This document shows, in pieces, positions 35,101 to 44,840 of a DNA stretch of 64,000 nucleotides (positions are counted from its first letter, which is position 1; every line of letters starts with the position of its first letter). The position numbers and the translations under genes were made by a program. Source of the stretch: Solen grandis. Its lineage: Eukaryota > Mollusca > Bivalvia > Adapedonta > Solenidae. A model generated the notes under the pieces. The model was not told the DNA's origin and did not search any database. It saw only the letters and a program-made list of their open reading frames with translations. The stretch lies in contig CM037789.1 of assembly GCA_021229015.1 (NCBI GenBank), positions 31,792,036 through 31,856,035 on the forward strand, in the 5' to 3' direction.

Positions 35101-36756
35101 GTGTGACTTTTCATGTATGATGGAGAAACGGTATTACCGAAGCTTGTGAAAGACAAATTTCTATCTGTCGTTGTTATTTCGGTAAAAAACTATTTAACCT
35201 GTAGCATTGTGCTTTACTATATTAATAAAAGGTTGTTTCCTAGCTGTATTTTAAAACAAACTCATTAAATATATTGACATGCAACATTTCGATCTATTCT
35301 ATTGTTATTATTTTGGTATATGTGTAGGTGTCGAACATTCAGAGAATGTCTGTTTACCACAGGGTCCTCTAAACAAATACATAATACATGTACAATTTGT
35401 AGTTACTATACTGTGGAATCATTAATTTTCGTGGGATACTAATTTTCGTCGATTTCGGGAAGGGTTTTTATCAACGAATATTAATCCCCACGAAAACTGG
35501 TCTCTTATACAGACCTCACTTTTTCTAAAATATAGATCCACGAATAAATGTGCCCAAGACATTCTTTTAGGCTCATAAGAAACGAAATTTAATGACACTG
35601 AAAATTAATGACATTACAGTAATTGAACAAAATATGTACATTGATGAAAACGATTCAAAATATCTTAACCGTATGAGTGTATGTTAGTAAAATGGTATTT
35701 TTATTTATTATCATTTTTGTGTTAAAATAAATTTTAAGCAATTTAAACTAAGATCAATGATTGTGATGACGGATTTTGAATAAATGATTTAAAAACAACA
35801 TCATTGGAAAGCTGTCGAATTTGAAAGAGTATGAAAGATATCAAAATTGACAGCAATCGATGACTATTTGAGCCATGCTGTTACATAATTGGCAATGCGC
35901 TATCCATGCTACCCATTTACTATAAATTTCCCATGATCACTTGATGGATCATGATCATAATTCAATGATGGATGGATTACCTTATTTATATTCTAAAAAA
36001 CGTCAGATAACATTCCTGTTGTTTCTAGAATTCGAGCTCTCTCGATCAGAGACCCGTTATAAACGTGTAAATAGTTTTTTATGCACTATTTAATCCGATT
36101 GTCATACACAGGAATCACGATTCTAGCATTTCTAAAGTGCACTAATGCAGTACGTTGACTGACATTTGACGAGCTAGAGTTCAGGTGATTGATATGTCTT
36201 TCTAGGTTGTAACCGTGAAAGTTGATACAATTCCCTCCCACTGAGTACAGAAATTAAGCAAACACCATGTATGGATCCAGTTGTGTTTGGCACCGAGGAC
36301 ACCGAGTGACTCTAATGCCACATACTTGAACATGAATATTCATGAAGTGAAGCGTTTGATATTTTACCAAATTTTGTCAGGTGGAGCGTTTATCTAAATA
36401 CTGTTCAAATATGTCATAATTTGACATAATAAGATTCAAATATCAAGCTGTAGTTACCTCCCCTTATACTACCCTAGTTCCCCATTATCCGAAGATCGCC
36501 ATTAGAACGAATATTTCCAGATGAGAAGAAGATGATTCATCCGGTTTTGTTTGTTTGTTGTTGTTGTCTTTTTGTTTTGTTTATTGGGTTTAACGTCCCA
36601 CCGACAGCATTTCAGTCATTTGGAGACAATGTCTACTTGAGACAGATTTAATGCTGCCACACTTAGACATACGGATGTAGCTTAGATTCAAAATTAAAAT
36701 CGTTCACATAAACGTATACTTTTTTAACATTATTTTCTGTAGCATTCATGTAGCCG

Positions 36757-36798
<42 letters not shown>

Positions 36799-39700
36799 AG
36801 ATATGCAATTTTATCAGTAACGATCATGAATGTATTTACTCTTTATATTTATGCTATTTTGATATCATTTAAAACATTTACAAATCTACTGGAATATTTA
36901 TGTGGGTTTATTACTAAAATCATGTATATCATTTTAATTCACGTGCGCTTGGTAGAGAACAGGTTTGTTGTTGTTGTTGTTGAAAAAGGTATTCATAAAC
37001 TGATTGTTTTCTTTCAACAGAATACAGAGTGCTAAATACTGGTTCTACCCAGGAATGTGTCTCCCGCATATCGGTGTTATACACCGGTCACATAAATGAA
37101 CCAAGGACAGCAAGGTCTCAATATAACCATAAATTTAATCTGTAACATTCGACCTACTATAGCAGCAAAGATTAATTAAGCTTTCCCTTCGGGACAATAT
37201 GATCAAAATGTTCGAACACATTCCATAACAAATGCGTGTGATGAACGTCTCAATCCTTATACTTTATATTCCCCAACAGACGACCATTTCACCTGCTTGC
37301 ACGTGCTCTGACACAGAAGTCTGTGAAGTCATGGATAACGCCACGATCCACTGCCGTACAGCAGGTATGGTACTCACGTTTTTTCATTCATTCCATCCGC
37401 CAAATGGATTACTACGGTGCTTGACGATCAATGGTTGTTTATTGACCAAGTATGATTGCCGAACCAGCATGATGCTCATGAAATAATAATGTCGACCCAG
37501 CATCATGCTTATGGTGGCATATTTCTGCCAGCCACTTATCCACTTAGCTATGTCGAAACTTTTCTGAAGAATTGTCACATTTTCAGTTAGTATCTGGCAA
37601 GTAGCAAACTTTCGTGTTATCCACTTAGATATCTCAACAGGACAAAACTGCCTGTTAGTGCCCACTACTGCCAGCCATATATTCACTTAAGATAACTTAA
37701 TATATCGCATTTTTTTTCACGTTAGTCAAGTAGATTATGTGGATAACAAGCATTTTTACACATAATTATCTGGAAAAAAGCATGATATCCAGTTAACATA
37801 AGTTGAATATGTGATTGGATTAGTGGGCACTAACCAAATCAGTTAAATATTCTGTTAAGATACTAAATTGTGGATTAACACGAAAGTTTGAAAACTTGCC
37901 AGATACTAACTGAATATGTGACAATTTTTCAGAAAAGTTTCGACATAGCTAAGTGGATAAGTGGCTGGCAGAAATATGCCACCATATCATGCTCATTTTG
38001 TTGAGCATGATGCTTGAACGGCAATAAATATCCTAAATGTACGTCAAACACAAAAACAACAAGAACAACAATAATCGTAACCTAACATGACAAATAGTGT
38101 TACCATAAACTTGAGTTAACTGGTTGAGACGGAGTATTCCTTTCTTATTTCATTATTTTACTTCTTCTCATTTTTTATTTTTTTATTTATATTATTTTTT
38201 TTGGTGCAATTCCCAATACATCAGAATACCTTCAGATACGAAGTATATGGGGGCTATATTGGAGTCACGTCCGTCTGTCCGTCCGTACGTCTACGGATGA
38301 GATTTGTCCGCGCTATTTCTCGGCTACCTTTAGTCGGATTTTAATTATTTTTTTAAGACTAATAAGTATCAAGCCTAGTTGCGCATGTCGTTGGCACATC
38401 ATGCCCTTCTTGATTTCAAATGAGTTATGACTCTTTGTTATATATTTTATCCGCGCTATTTCTCAGCTACCACTGGTCTGATTTTGATTTAACTTTATAG
38501 CATTGATAAGTACTACGCCTAGTTGTATTGTTGGCATTTCATGACCGACTTCATTTTAAATTAGTTATGCCCCTTTGTTATATTTTTATGGGAAGATGTT
38601 ATTCACACTAACCATAATATTCATCCTCTTCATCACCATCTTTACGCCGAAAGCTAAATCAACCACAAGTACACAAGTCTGCTACAATGTACTACTATTG
38701 CAGAATGCAGTGTTCCCCCGGATGCCGGGCCGTTGCAGACAGAAGTGATGGGAAACATGCGATCTGTCGGAAGTCGGGTTAAATACGTCTGCTCCAATTA
38801 CAAGGACAAACAGACAAACAGCTTGATTACGACCACTGGTAACGCCGTGTGTCTGCAGACAGGCGCGTGGTCCCCAGTCAGTATCAAATGTAACCACCCG
38901 AGTAAGTTGTCACACAATGTTTGCAATCGTGTTACTCCGTTTATCTCCGGAATCCTTCGTAGAAAATCACTGATGACGTGAAATCAAACCAATCGCATCT
39001 CCTCGTCAGATAAATAGGTGTTTTTTTTCTTATCAAATCATTCGGATCTCCTCGTCTATTCGCGACACAAAGTATTGTCAGTCACCGCCGAATTTATCCG
39101 AATTTTATAAACCATTTCACAATATACTGACGACAACCGAATAGCACCGCTGTGGGTTTGAGTCTTGGACTTTCTCCACGTAGTAGCCGTCTAGCTACGT
39201 TTGTGTTGAGGTCAGAATATATAACGATATACAAATTATTTAAATTCAACATAGTATACATTTCTTAATGTGTATTAATTAGTCAATGGAACACCAGAAA
39301 TGATAATCAGTCTTCTTTTAATATCAGCTGATGAGTCCTTCTGGCATTTGTCCATTGAAAACCAACAGAAGGGCTCATTCGCCTTCTTTTTATATGTGTT
39401 GATAAGCCCTTTTGGCTTTCAATTAACGTTATTTAAGCTACCGTATCCCAGCCAGAAAGTGTTCATTTATTTTCTGTTGCAGGTTTTGAGTATTTAGGAT
39501 GTTTTGATGAAACCATTCCAAGGCTTCTCCCTTATGAGTTAATATTTGAAGCTAATTCAGTGGACCTTTGCCTGAGAGAATGCATTCAGCGATGGTTTAC
39601 ATATGCAGGAGTCCAGGTCAATAAATCTGCCAAGTTGTCTGTCTTTATAGCTTTCTTCTTCTTCCTCTTCTTCTTTTTCTTCGTTTTCTCCTATTTCTGA

Positions 39701-40034
39701 TACTGCTGAAACTGTAAATGATTGTGACGGTATCAAGAAAGGGACGGTGATGGATCAAACTTTTTATGAAATGGATGATGATGATAATGATGATGATAAT
39801 GATGATGATGATGGCGGTAGTGATAAAGATGTCGATGATGACGGTTATGATGGTGCAGCTGTTGCTGATGCTTGTTTGCCTTTATTCCAGTATCGTACTT
39901 ATTGTTTCTGTGGGAACACCCTGGATCTTGACAGCCTGGTGCCGTTAAATACCTGTACATGGACCTGTCCCGGGAACAGTTCTCAGATCTGCGGAGGAAA
40001 CGGTGTCATGAACATTTACCGCATTGAATACTGA
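28887..40034 (+). CDS. Secreted PAN-CCP-WSC protein, complete five-exon gene
   Basis: Exons are 28887-29195, 37280-37364, 38704-38901, 39483-39616 and 39891-40034, total 870 nt, 289 residues. Donor and acceptor phases agree at all four junctions (0, 1, 1, 0), which strongly supports the model. Order: signal peptide about 1-26; PAN/Apple 27-100 (Cys 51, 55, 61, 73); Cys-rich linker 104-132 (Cys 110, 112, 118, 128); Sushi/CCP 133-194 (Cys 133, 161, 181, 194 and Trp187); WSC 201-289 with the canonical eight cysteines (204, 227, 231, 247, 249, 264, 268, 276). There is no membrane anchor, so it is probably extracellular. PAN and WSC domains bind proteins or glycans in known families, so a recognition role is plausible but inferred. 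The 8-kb first intron contains an assembly gap, so an extra exon could be hidden. Confidence 0.85.
29985..30226. mobile_element. MITE family M2 copy with TTAA target duplication
   Basis: TTAA|CCCTTTCCCCCATAGAGG ... TATATGAGGGAAAGGG|TTAA. The element is 234 bp (29989-30222) with a central perfect hairpin (GATCAGCCTGCGAGT, one base, then its complement) whose stem extends outward through AACAGCAT/ATGCTGTT. It lies in intron 1. Second copy 32973-33213; damaged third copy 63702-63915. Confidence 0.9.
30245..30320 (+). mobile_element. R1 fragment
   Basis: Only the R1 start is preserved: ACTTAATGAATATTCATG, TATGACATGATGAATTTA and TTTTACTGAACTT. Confidence 0.5.
30321..31286. other. Intron 1 sequence, nothing recognised
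   Basis: AT-rich. It includes the block TCTTTTTTAAAGATATTTCT at about 30903, shared with about 14355, next to CGGCCGAG. This is probably a transposon-end remnant. Confidence 0.5.
31287..31421. mobile_element. Foldback MITE, family M1, right end truncated
   Basis: Starts TTAAGGTAAAGTCCATGTAATGG. The right arm stops after TGTAGCGGAACCA, without the terminal CAGGGACTTTACC. Confidence 0.75.
31422..32183. other. Intron 1 sequence, nothing recognised
   Basis: AT-rich with several short minus-strand open frames that have no splice or domain support. Confidence 0.55.
32184..32460 (-). mobile_element. SINE family A, full length, minus strand
   Basis: On the minus strand the head has TGGTTAGAGCGTCCGCC and a perfect B box GGTTCGATCCC. 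The body and the tail CGGTGGGACGTTAAACCCAA follow. This is the best copy for defining the tRNA-like head of the family. Confidence 0.9.
32461..32972. other. Intron 1 sequence, nothing recognised
   Basis: AT-rich; short open frames only. Confidence 0.55.
32973..33213. mobile_element. MITE family M2 copy with ATAA target duplication
   Basis: ATAA|CCCTTTCCCTCATAGAGG ... TATATGAGGGAAAGGG|ATAA; element 32977-33209 (233 bp). It is close to the copy at 29989 over its full length and has the same central GATCAGCCTGCGAGT hairpin. The different 4-bp duplication shows that the duplicated bases are host sequence. Confidence 0.9.
33291..33390. other. Assembly gap, 100 N
   Basis: Exactly 100 Ns, the usual placeholder for a gap of unknown size. 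It lies in intron 1 of the PAN/CCP/WSC gene, so the true intron length and content are unknown. Confidence 0.99.
33391..33970. other. Intron 1 sequence, nothing recognised
   Basis: AT-rich after the gap. A patch at 33590-33680 is GC-richer (TTTCGCGCTGGACTAATTTT, a style seen in MITE ends), but no second copy was found. Confidence 0.5.
33971..34144. mobile_element. 174-bp MITE with 18-bp TIRs
   Basis: Left TAACATGACGCCAAAACA (33971-33988); right TGTTTTGGCGTCAGGTTA (34127-34144), one mismatch in 18. Inside, ACCTCCGACAAACA is directly repeated at about 34038 and 34095. Confidence 0.8.
34145..35065. other. Intron 1 sequence, nothing firm
   Basis: AT-rich. A weak hairpin (GAAGACATTTCTCT..AGAAATGTCTTA, about 34522-34593) is the only structure noticed. 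Confidence 0.5.
35066..35184 (+). pseudogene. Possible decayed Cys-rich exon in intron 1
   Basis: A TATAG acceptor is followed, in the phase-0 frame expected from exon 1, by an open stretch with AECDFSCMMEK. A stop is then reached; in the next frame the sequence continues ACERQ and CRCYFG. The combined Cys pattern (C-x3-C, later C-x-C) resembles the end of a WSC first half, or a generic disulphide-rich domain. One frameshift would be needed. This could be chance. Confidence 0.2.
35410..35620. mobile_element. MITE family M3 copy
   Basis: CTGTGGAATCATTAATTTTC at the left and AATTAATGACATTACAG at the right. The interior ACGAATATTAATCCCCACG matches 18683 and 54831. Confidence 0.8.
35621..36569. 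other. Intron 1 sequence, nothing recognised
   Basis: AT-rich DNA with no repeat match inside the window. Confidence 0.55.
36570..36665 (-). mobile_element. SINE family A tail fragment
   Basis: TTGGGTTTAACGTCCCACCG and TCAGTCATTTGGAGAC match the 3' end of family A. The body and head are missing. Confidence 0.8.
36758..36799. repeat. (CAA)n microsatellite
   Basis: About 14 uninterrupted AAC units. Confidence 0.95.
37280..37364 (+). CDS. Exon 2: small Cys-rich linker
   Basis: CCAACAG acceptor, CAG|GTATGG donor, 85 nt (28 codons plus 1 base). It encodes four cysteines in CTCSDTEVCEV and IHCRTA, and an NAT sequon. This resembles the short EGF-like or linker segment that often joins PAN to CCP in invertebrate secreted proteins. 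It is too short to call as a full EGF domain. Confidence 0.75.
37455..38025. mobile_element. Long foldback element (arms about 170 bp)
   Basis: Starts ATTGCCG and ends CGGCAAT. Arms about 37455-37630 and 37855-38025 are inverted copies, for example TGGCATATTTCTGCCAGCC against GGCTGGCAGAAATATGCCA, and pairing continues inward through TAGTGCCCACTA/TAGTGGGCACTA. It lies in intron 2. The 100-codon minus-strand open frame across its left arm is not a gene. Confidence 0.85.
38240..38590. repeat. Repeat with two tandem 138-bp units
   Basis: After a TCCGTCTGTCCGTCCGTACG tract, CCGCGCTATTTCTCnGCTACC begins two successive diverged units (about 38309 and 38451). Each ends near CTTTGTTATAT. Intron 2. 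Confidence 0.65.
38704..38901 (+). CDS. Exon 3: Sushi/CCP domain
   Basis: TTGCAG acceptor, A|GTAAGT donor, 198 nt, phase 1 in and out as usual for CCP exons. It encodes ECSVPPDAGPL, VGSRVKYVCS, GNAVCLQTGAWS and KC: the four cysteines and the conserved Gly-x-Trp of a complete CCP module. Confidence 0.9.
39351..39424. repeat. Diverged hairpin, same family as 1041-1113
   Basis: TCCATTGAAAACCAACAGAAGG and CCCTTTTGGCTTTCAAT pair around a T-rich loop, like the 1041 element. Intron 3, just upstream of exon 4. Confidence 0.55.
39483..39616 (+). CDS. Exon 4: first half of WSC domain
   Basis: CTGTTGCAG acceptor, 134 nt. Encodes FEYLGCFDE, LCLRECIQR and FTYAGVQ, the standard WSC opening. The donor CAG|GTCAAT is weak (C at +3). 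Reading through it would give a short hydrophobic tail before a stop. Confidence 0.85.
39617..39890. repeat. Intron 4 with (CTT)n and (GAT)n tracts
   Basis: A T/C tract (about 39652-39690) is followed by GATGATGAT-type sequence (about 39770-39850). The GAT tract is open in the frame of exon 5 and would encode an Asp-rich stretch. It is judged intronic because exon 4 joins 39891 perfectly in phase and domain. Confidence 0.7.
39891..40034 (+). CDS. Exon 5: second half of WSC domain and stop
   Basis: TATTCCAG acceptor. Encodes YCFCGN, NTCTWTCPGN, SSQICGGNG and NIYRIEY, then TGA. These are the CxCGN and CPGNxxxxCGG signatures of WSC. The protein ends directly after the domain. Confidence 0.9.
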   Translation, partial: YRTYCFCGNTLDLDSLVPLNTCTWTCPGNSSQICGGNGVMNIYRIEY

Positions 40035-40680
40035 CCATGAGAAACTTACCTCAAACATTACTTTGTTGTTCTGTGATTTCGTTTGTGAAGAACAATTACA
40101 GTGACCTTGCCATATTTGTTTTTCAGTTATATTTGTAAAACTTGTCATTGATATATGTAAGTGTCTAAATGTACTTAGTTCGCCATTATTTCGATTCAAC
40201 AACATAAATGGTACACATAATTATAAGCCGACTGGTTACAATACGGACTACTTAATAGCACTGTAGATTGTATTTACATGTAACAACTGTGTTGTACCAA
40301 ATACAGACGATATTATCTCAAAATTGAAATCCGATTAATCTTATAATATTGAAAATGGTAATCACACTTAATCGAGTGTCTTTCATGAGTTGAAATTAAT
40401 TTCAAATTTTAACTTTTTAATTTTTTTTTCAAACGTGATACCGGCTTATCACTTAAATAAGCAAAAGTATACTATATGAGAAATCTAAAACCACATGCCC
40501 TTAAACTTGCGATATAAACGTGAACATATTCATACAAGAAACAGACCTAATTATATGCCCATGTGTACGTGTACATTTCAGTTATTAGTGATTTTATATT
40601 CCATTTTTATGGGTCTTTTTTTTTATTATGTTTGATACATGCTTATTAGATAATAAATACAATGTATTATATATTTGTGA
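40035..40680 (+). other. Probable 3' UTR of the PAN/CCP/WSC gene
   Basis: Non-coding AT-rich sequence with a canonical AATAAA at 40652-40657. No other feature. Confidence 0.5.
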
Positions 40681-42315
40681 AGTATATCCACTTCAATGTT
40701 TGTCTGTTAATCGTGGAACCCTCCTCTACCATATATTATCGTTTCATCTTTCACTTTTCACTTAGTGCACAGCCTATCTTTTGAACCAATAAGACTGCTG
40801 CGTTTAACAAAATTTCAAACTTCTATTTCTTGAAGACAGATAATGTGTACTCCTAAGCATTAAGGAGGAGTGCGAGGAGAGTTTTTATAGCATTTTTTTT
40901 TACTATGACTTACGTGATGATGTTGTTAACTACATAATATTACATTATTGATAAGCTAGACTGTAAGATTTGAATATGTCTAATGCTCCGCCATCGTCGA
41001 ATACCCACGGCCGATCGATATATCATCTAAAGGCCGTGGGATATTACGGTTAAATTTGGTCGTTTTAGGGTGTGTCAAATTGCGCCATTTCATTGGTCGC
41101 ATCACGTTTTTAAAACCAGTCATAGAGGCAGTTGTATACACCTGCCGAACGCAGTCCTTTATTTTATTATTTACATGACTTTCAAGCCTCCGCGCCGAAG
41201 AGTGTTGCATTTAAAAGACGCGTATTCATTGGTCGATAAATTAATCAATAACAACTGTATTTCGACGGTTTGCTTGCCTATTTCCCCACGACATGATGTC
41301 ATGTAGTGAAACGGGATAAGTCAGCCGGGGGTCTTCGACGATGATGCTCCACTTGATGATATTTCAAATGATATTTATTTATTTATTTATTTATTTATTT
41401 GTATAAATCATGTACTGCCGCCATGCTTTGTCACCACATTGGTCTTATGACCTTCTGGTTTGTTTGAAATAAAACTTGAAACTATATGCTTAACTAATTA
41501 GAGTACAGACTACTGACAGATTATTAGAAGCCGCGGTCAGTCGCTATACGATCGCTAAATTATGAAGAGTCTTATTTCTATACTCTAACTAACACAGTTC
41601 TTAGATATCCAAATAGAATGAGAAAAATGAATATATTGGCAAATAGATGAACAGCGTCTTTGAGAAAATTTACTGCCATTAAAAATTGCGCAATAAATTC
41701 TTTGTAAAATATATATTTTCTGTTTAGCAAACATAACATTGTCATCAGTAAACATCAAGTAAAATACTTAGAGTGTAGAAGTGTGCTAATATTTATCCCT
41801 TCACTGCCAGTTATATTCTAAGTCATTTAGAAGAGATAAAATGACATAAACATTCTCGTTTACATAAAAAACTATAACAGTGTGTATATATACATGTAAC
41901 ACTTAGTTCACAATTCAAGTTGACAGTGACTGAACATCCGATAAACATCATTAGGTTTCCAAGAATACTCCGTTGCAAAGGGAAATGTGCGTTAAGGATT
42001 TAAATGTATAATTTGTCAGAAATATGTTTAGTGTTTATATCTTTAGAAAGATGTTAAGTGTTAACATCTTTAGAAATATGTTAAGTGCTAACATCTTTAG
42101 AAATAATTTTATTATTAATATCTTTTAGTTTTGAATAATCAATATGATGTCGAAAGATTTGATATTTTAGTTGATGATTGGTAACCCGAATTGAAGTCAT
42201 TTTTGAAGAATATAATACATGTACAGTTGAATAAATAATGAGTGTACAGTTACTGCACTCTTTCTTTTGCACCTAAGAATAGATTATTGTTCTCCATGAA
42301 GAAAGGCGTCGATTT

Positions 42316-42354
<39 letters not shown>

Positions 42355-42704
42355 GGGTAAACATTATTAGATAACAGGGATCGTATTATATGAGTGGGTG
42401 TAATATTTTATGTGCTGATAAGTGTCCAACTCAGTGATCTGTGACTGATTCCTGTATGTTTATTTTTGATGAAACACTGATAGACACGATGATAAAAATA
42501 AAGATATCTTTATGTTCCGTTTATGTTCTTTTATTACCAGAGATGGTGAGTGCGATTTAAATTGCCAGAAGCTAGTGAAAAATCATCGGCACAGATGACC
42601 TGGATCGTCATCTTGTCAGTAATATCCATTTTGTTTTCCAAACCTTCTTGCACCTCCACGTTAATACGATAAGATTCAATCCACTGCGATTAGAATATGT
42701 GAAT
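40681..42704. other. No gene recognised
   Basis: Contains (ATTT)n at about 41374-41401 and (GA)n at 42321-42353. The patch 40985-41300 is GC-richer, with a CCCACGGCC..GGCCGTGGG inverted pair and two TTCATTGGTCG motifs. It looks like a repeat and is not supported as coding. Confidence 0.5.
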
Positions 42705-42850
42705 AAGGGTAAAGTCCCTGTAATGGTCCCGCTACGTCTTGGACCACTTAATCTCCACCAAGATAACCAATGTACCCTAATGAAACATTGTGAAACCGAG
42801 AAATGCCATGAGGTCAAATATGTAGCGGAACTATTACAGGGACTTAATGT
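42705..42850. mobile_element. Foldback MITE, family M1
   Basis: AAGGGTAAAGTCCCTGTAATGG left and GGAACTATTACAGGGACTTAA right. Diverged in the middle. Confidence 0.75.
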
Positions 42851-43136
42851 CACCAAGCTAGAATTCCACCAACCATACTCAGCGCTAAGTAATACTGAAA
42901 TACTTAGAGGCGAAGTTCCGTGTTCTTGTTCCTCTTATAAAATTACCCAAAACGTTTATTTTTTAACATAAAAAGTTTGTGATTTATGTCAACTTAGCCG
43001 TGTACTTTCATCCTCGTTTATTAAATTATTATTATTATTACTATTTTACACAATTTATGAATATAAGTATGTTTATTTAGCCTAATGTATTGTTGGTGTT
43101 TTTTCGAGTCTGTATATATTTTTTTCAGTTACACAA

Positions 43137-43292
43137 AGAAATCAAAGCGCTGAAGGCACTGAATTTGTGTGTGTCTCAAATGAAAGAATGTTTGAAGAGC
43201 TGCAAGTCGATCACCAATAATTAAATTCACTTTTATAAACAAAAGAAATGCGGTATTCCTGTTCTCTCAGCGCTATCAGAGCTTTGATTTGT
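43137..43292. mobile_element. Small TIR element, family M7-like
   Basis: Left AGAAATCAAAGCGCTGAAGG and right CGCTATCAGAGCTTTGATTT are inverted over about 25 bases with 5 mismatches. An exon-like frame, 43129-43224, lies mostly inside and is therefore doubtful. Confidence 0.55.
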
Positions 43293-43383
43293 ATTCATGC
43301 AGTACCTTATCTACAACCGACTCTGTTTATAGATTGAAGTAATTATGCAAATTTTCGGCACAGGTTAGAGGCTCCGAACTCAT

Positions 43384-43560
43384 TTCGGATAGTAGATATA
43401 CAAGTTCTGGTCATTTTTAGAGTAAGAAATAACCCTTGGAGATATCTGAGGTCGATAGATTGATATGATTTTTAGTATGTTACAATGATTTGTTTTGGAC
43501 TTCACATGGGTTATTGTAACAGCCTAAAATGACCAAGCGCTGCAGATTTACTATCAAAAT
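43384..43560. mobile_element. TIR element with about 52-bp diverged arms
   Basis: Left GATAGTAGATATAC..CTGGTCATTTTT..AATAACCC pairs with right GGGTTATT..AAAATGACCAAG..ATTTACTATC. About 70% of arm bases agree, so it is an old copy. Confidence 0.65.
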
Positions 43561-44059
43561 TATTTGCGAGCCACCTTTGCATCGAAACAAACTATATATA
43601 TTCGAGCGCTTGGTAAAGTGATCACGTGATAAAAACAGTTACATCATTCGATTGCAGTTACATCAGCATAGAAAAATAAGTCATATAGTGTTTTCATGTC
43701 ACAGGCGATTTTTGTAGCCTGTAAGTATATATTTTTGATCACAGCATTGAATTTTCAGCATTTTTGCTTAATTCTAGTATACTTATATCGTAGAGATATG
43801 CAATTTTTCGATCATATTTACCCTATTGAGAAGTTATTCGGTTTTAAATCTAGGAGAACCTGAAATGAAAACGTAGTACTATAGATGGTTGTGACTGGCG
43901 TCAGACACAACTAAAAATATGCTCTGGTCACATCCAAACTACGAGTTCCGCACAGGTAAGTTTGCGGTCAAAATTTTGCAAAGTTTTGCATGGAGTCCTT
44001 ACGTTGCCTCATTAGAGCATCGAAGGGAACTCGGTGAAATTGCTAATACTCGAATATCG
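43561..44059. other. no feature recognised
   Basis: No repeat or exon seen. Confidence 0.55.
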
Positions 44060-44335
44060 GGTAGAAATTCTCGATGTCGGTAGCAGATCGTAAGGGCACC
44101 GTACGGCAACCACAGTTACACCGGTAGAGCTCGTACGGGCATTGCACTATGTCTTTGTAGATAACCGGTGCTCGCACGACTATCACAAGTGAATCGCACG
44201 GTTAACATGCGATGTCCGTGCAATACACGATACTACGGACATCCATCGGGGAACTATTTATGACCACACGGGCAAGTACAAATTTAAAAAATCGTACGGG
44301 CCATCGTACGGATATGTGACAAAGACATTACCAGC
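44060..44335. repeat. GC-rich patch dense in CGTACGG/CCGTACG
   Basis: CCGTACGG, CGTACGGG, CGCACGG, CCGTGC and CGTACGGA recur about every 30-60 bases in a patch much richer in CpG than its surroundings. No open frame fits. Probably a decayed repeat or element. Confidence 0.5.
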
Positions 44336-44794
44336 AAGTTTAAAACAACTTAGAGATACAAACAATAGACAGCAAAGCATTCAGCAAGATTTAAGTTTAG
44401 TTTGATTTTTTTTTCGAGAAATCCACTATAGCAAATTAGCGATAATCCAAGGAGCGGCACTTCGCCTAAGCCGAGATATACAGTAAAACTCGGTAAAAGT
44501 GAACTCGATGGGACCGCTATATCCTAGGTTCTTTGTAACCAATGTAAGGAATTTGTATCCTATAAACGAAGTATATGATTATAGCGAACAGACTGTTTAA
44601 AAGCTCGACGATAGAAAGATGGATAGAGAGATCATTCTTGAGATTATTGCTTATTATTATAAATTTATACCTGAGTGCTAAGTTTAATCCTAGAAACTAC
44701 ACACACAATCATGTTTTTTCCGTTATCAGAGCCTCGATATGTTATCCTTCGCTTCGGACCTCGAATTTTTCGTAATGTTAAATTACAAACAAAA

Positions 44795-44795
<1 letters not shown>
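44336..44795. other. no feature recognised
   Basis: No supported exon or repeat. Confidence 0.55.

Positions 44796-44839
<44 letters not shown>
44796..44839. repeat. (GT)n microsatellite
   Basis: About 21 uninterrupted GT units. Open frames crossing it encode Cys-Val repeats and are artefacts. Confidence 0.97.

Positions 44840-44840
<1 letters not shown>

Noticed and set aside
37384..37686. 100-codon minus-strand open frame
   Set aside because: Lies on the left arm of the foldback element 37455-38025.
39733..39960. His-rich minus-strand open frame
   Set aside because: Complement of the GAT tract and of the WSC exon.
42648..42971. 107-codon + strand open frame
   Set aside because: Spans an M1 foldback MITE; no splice or domain support.
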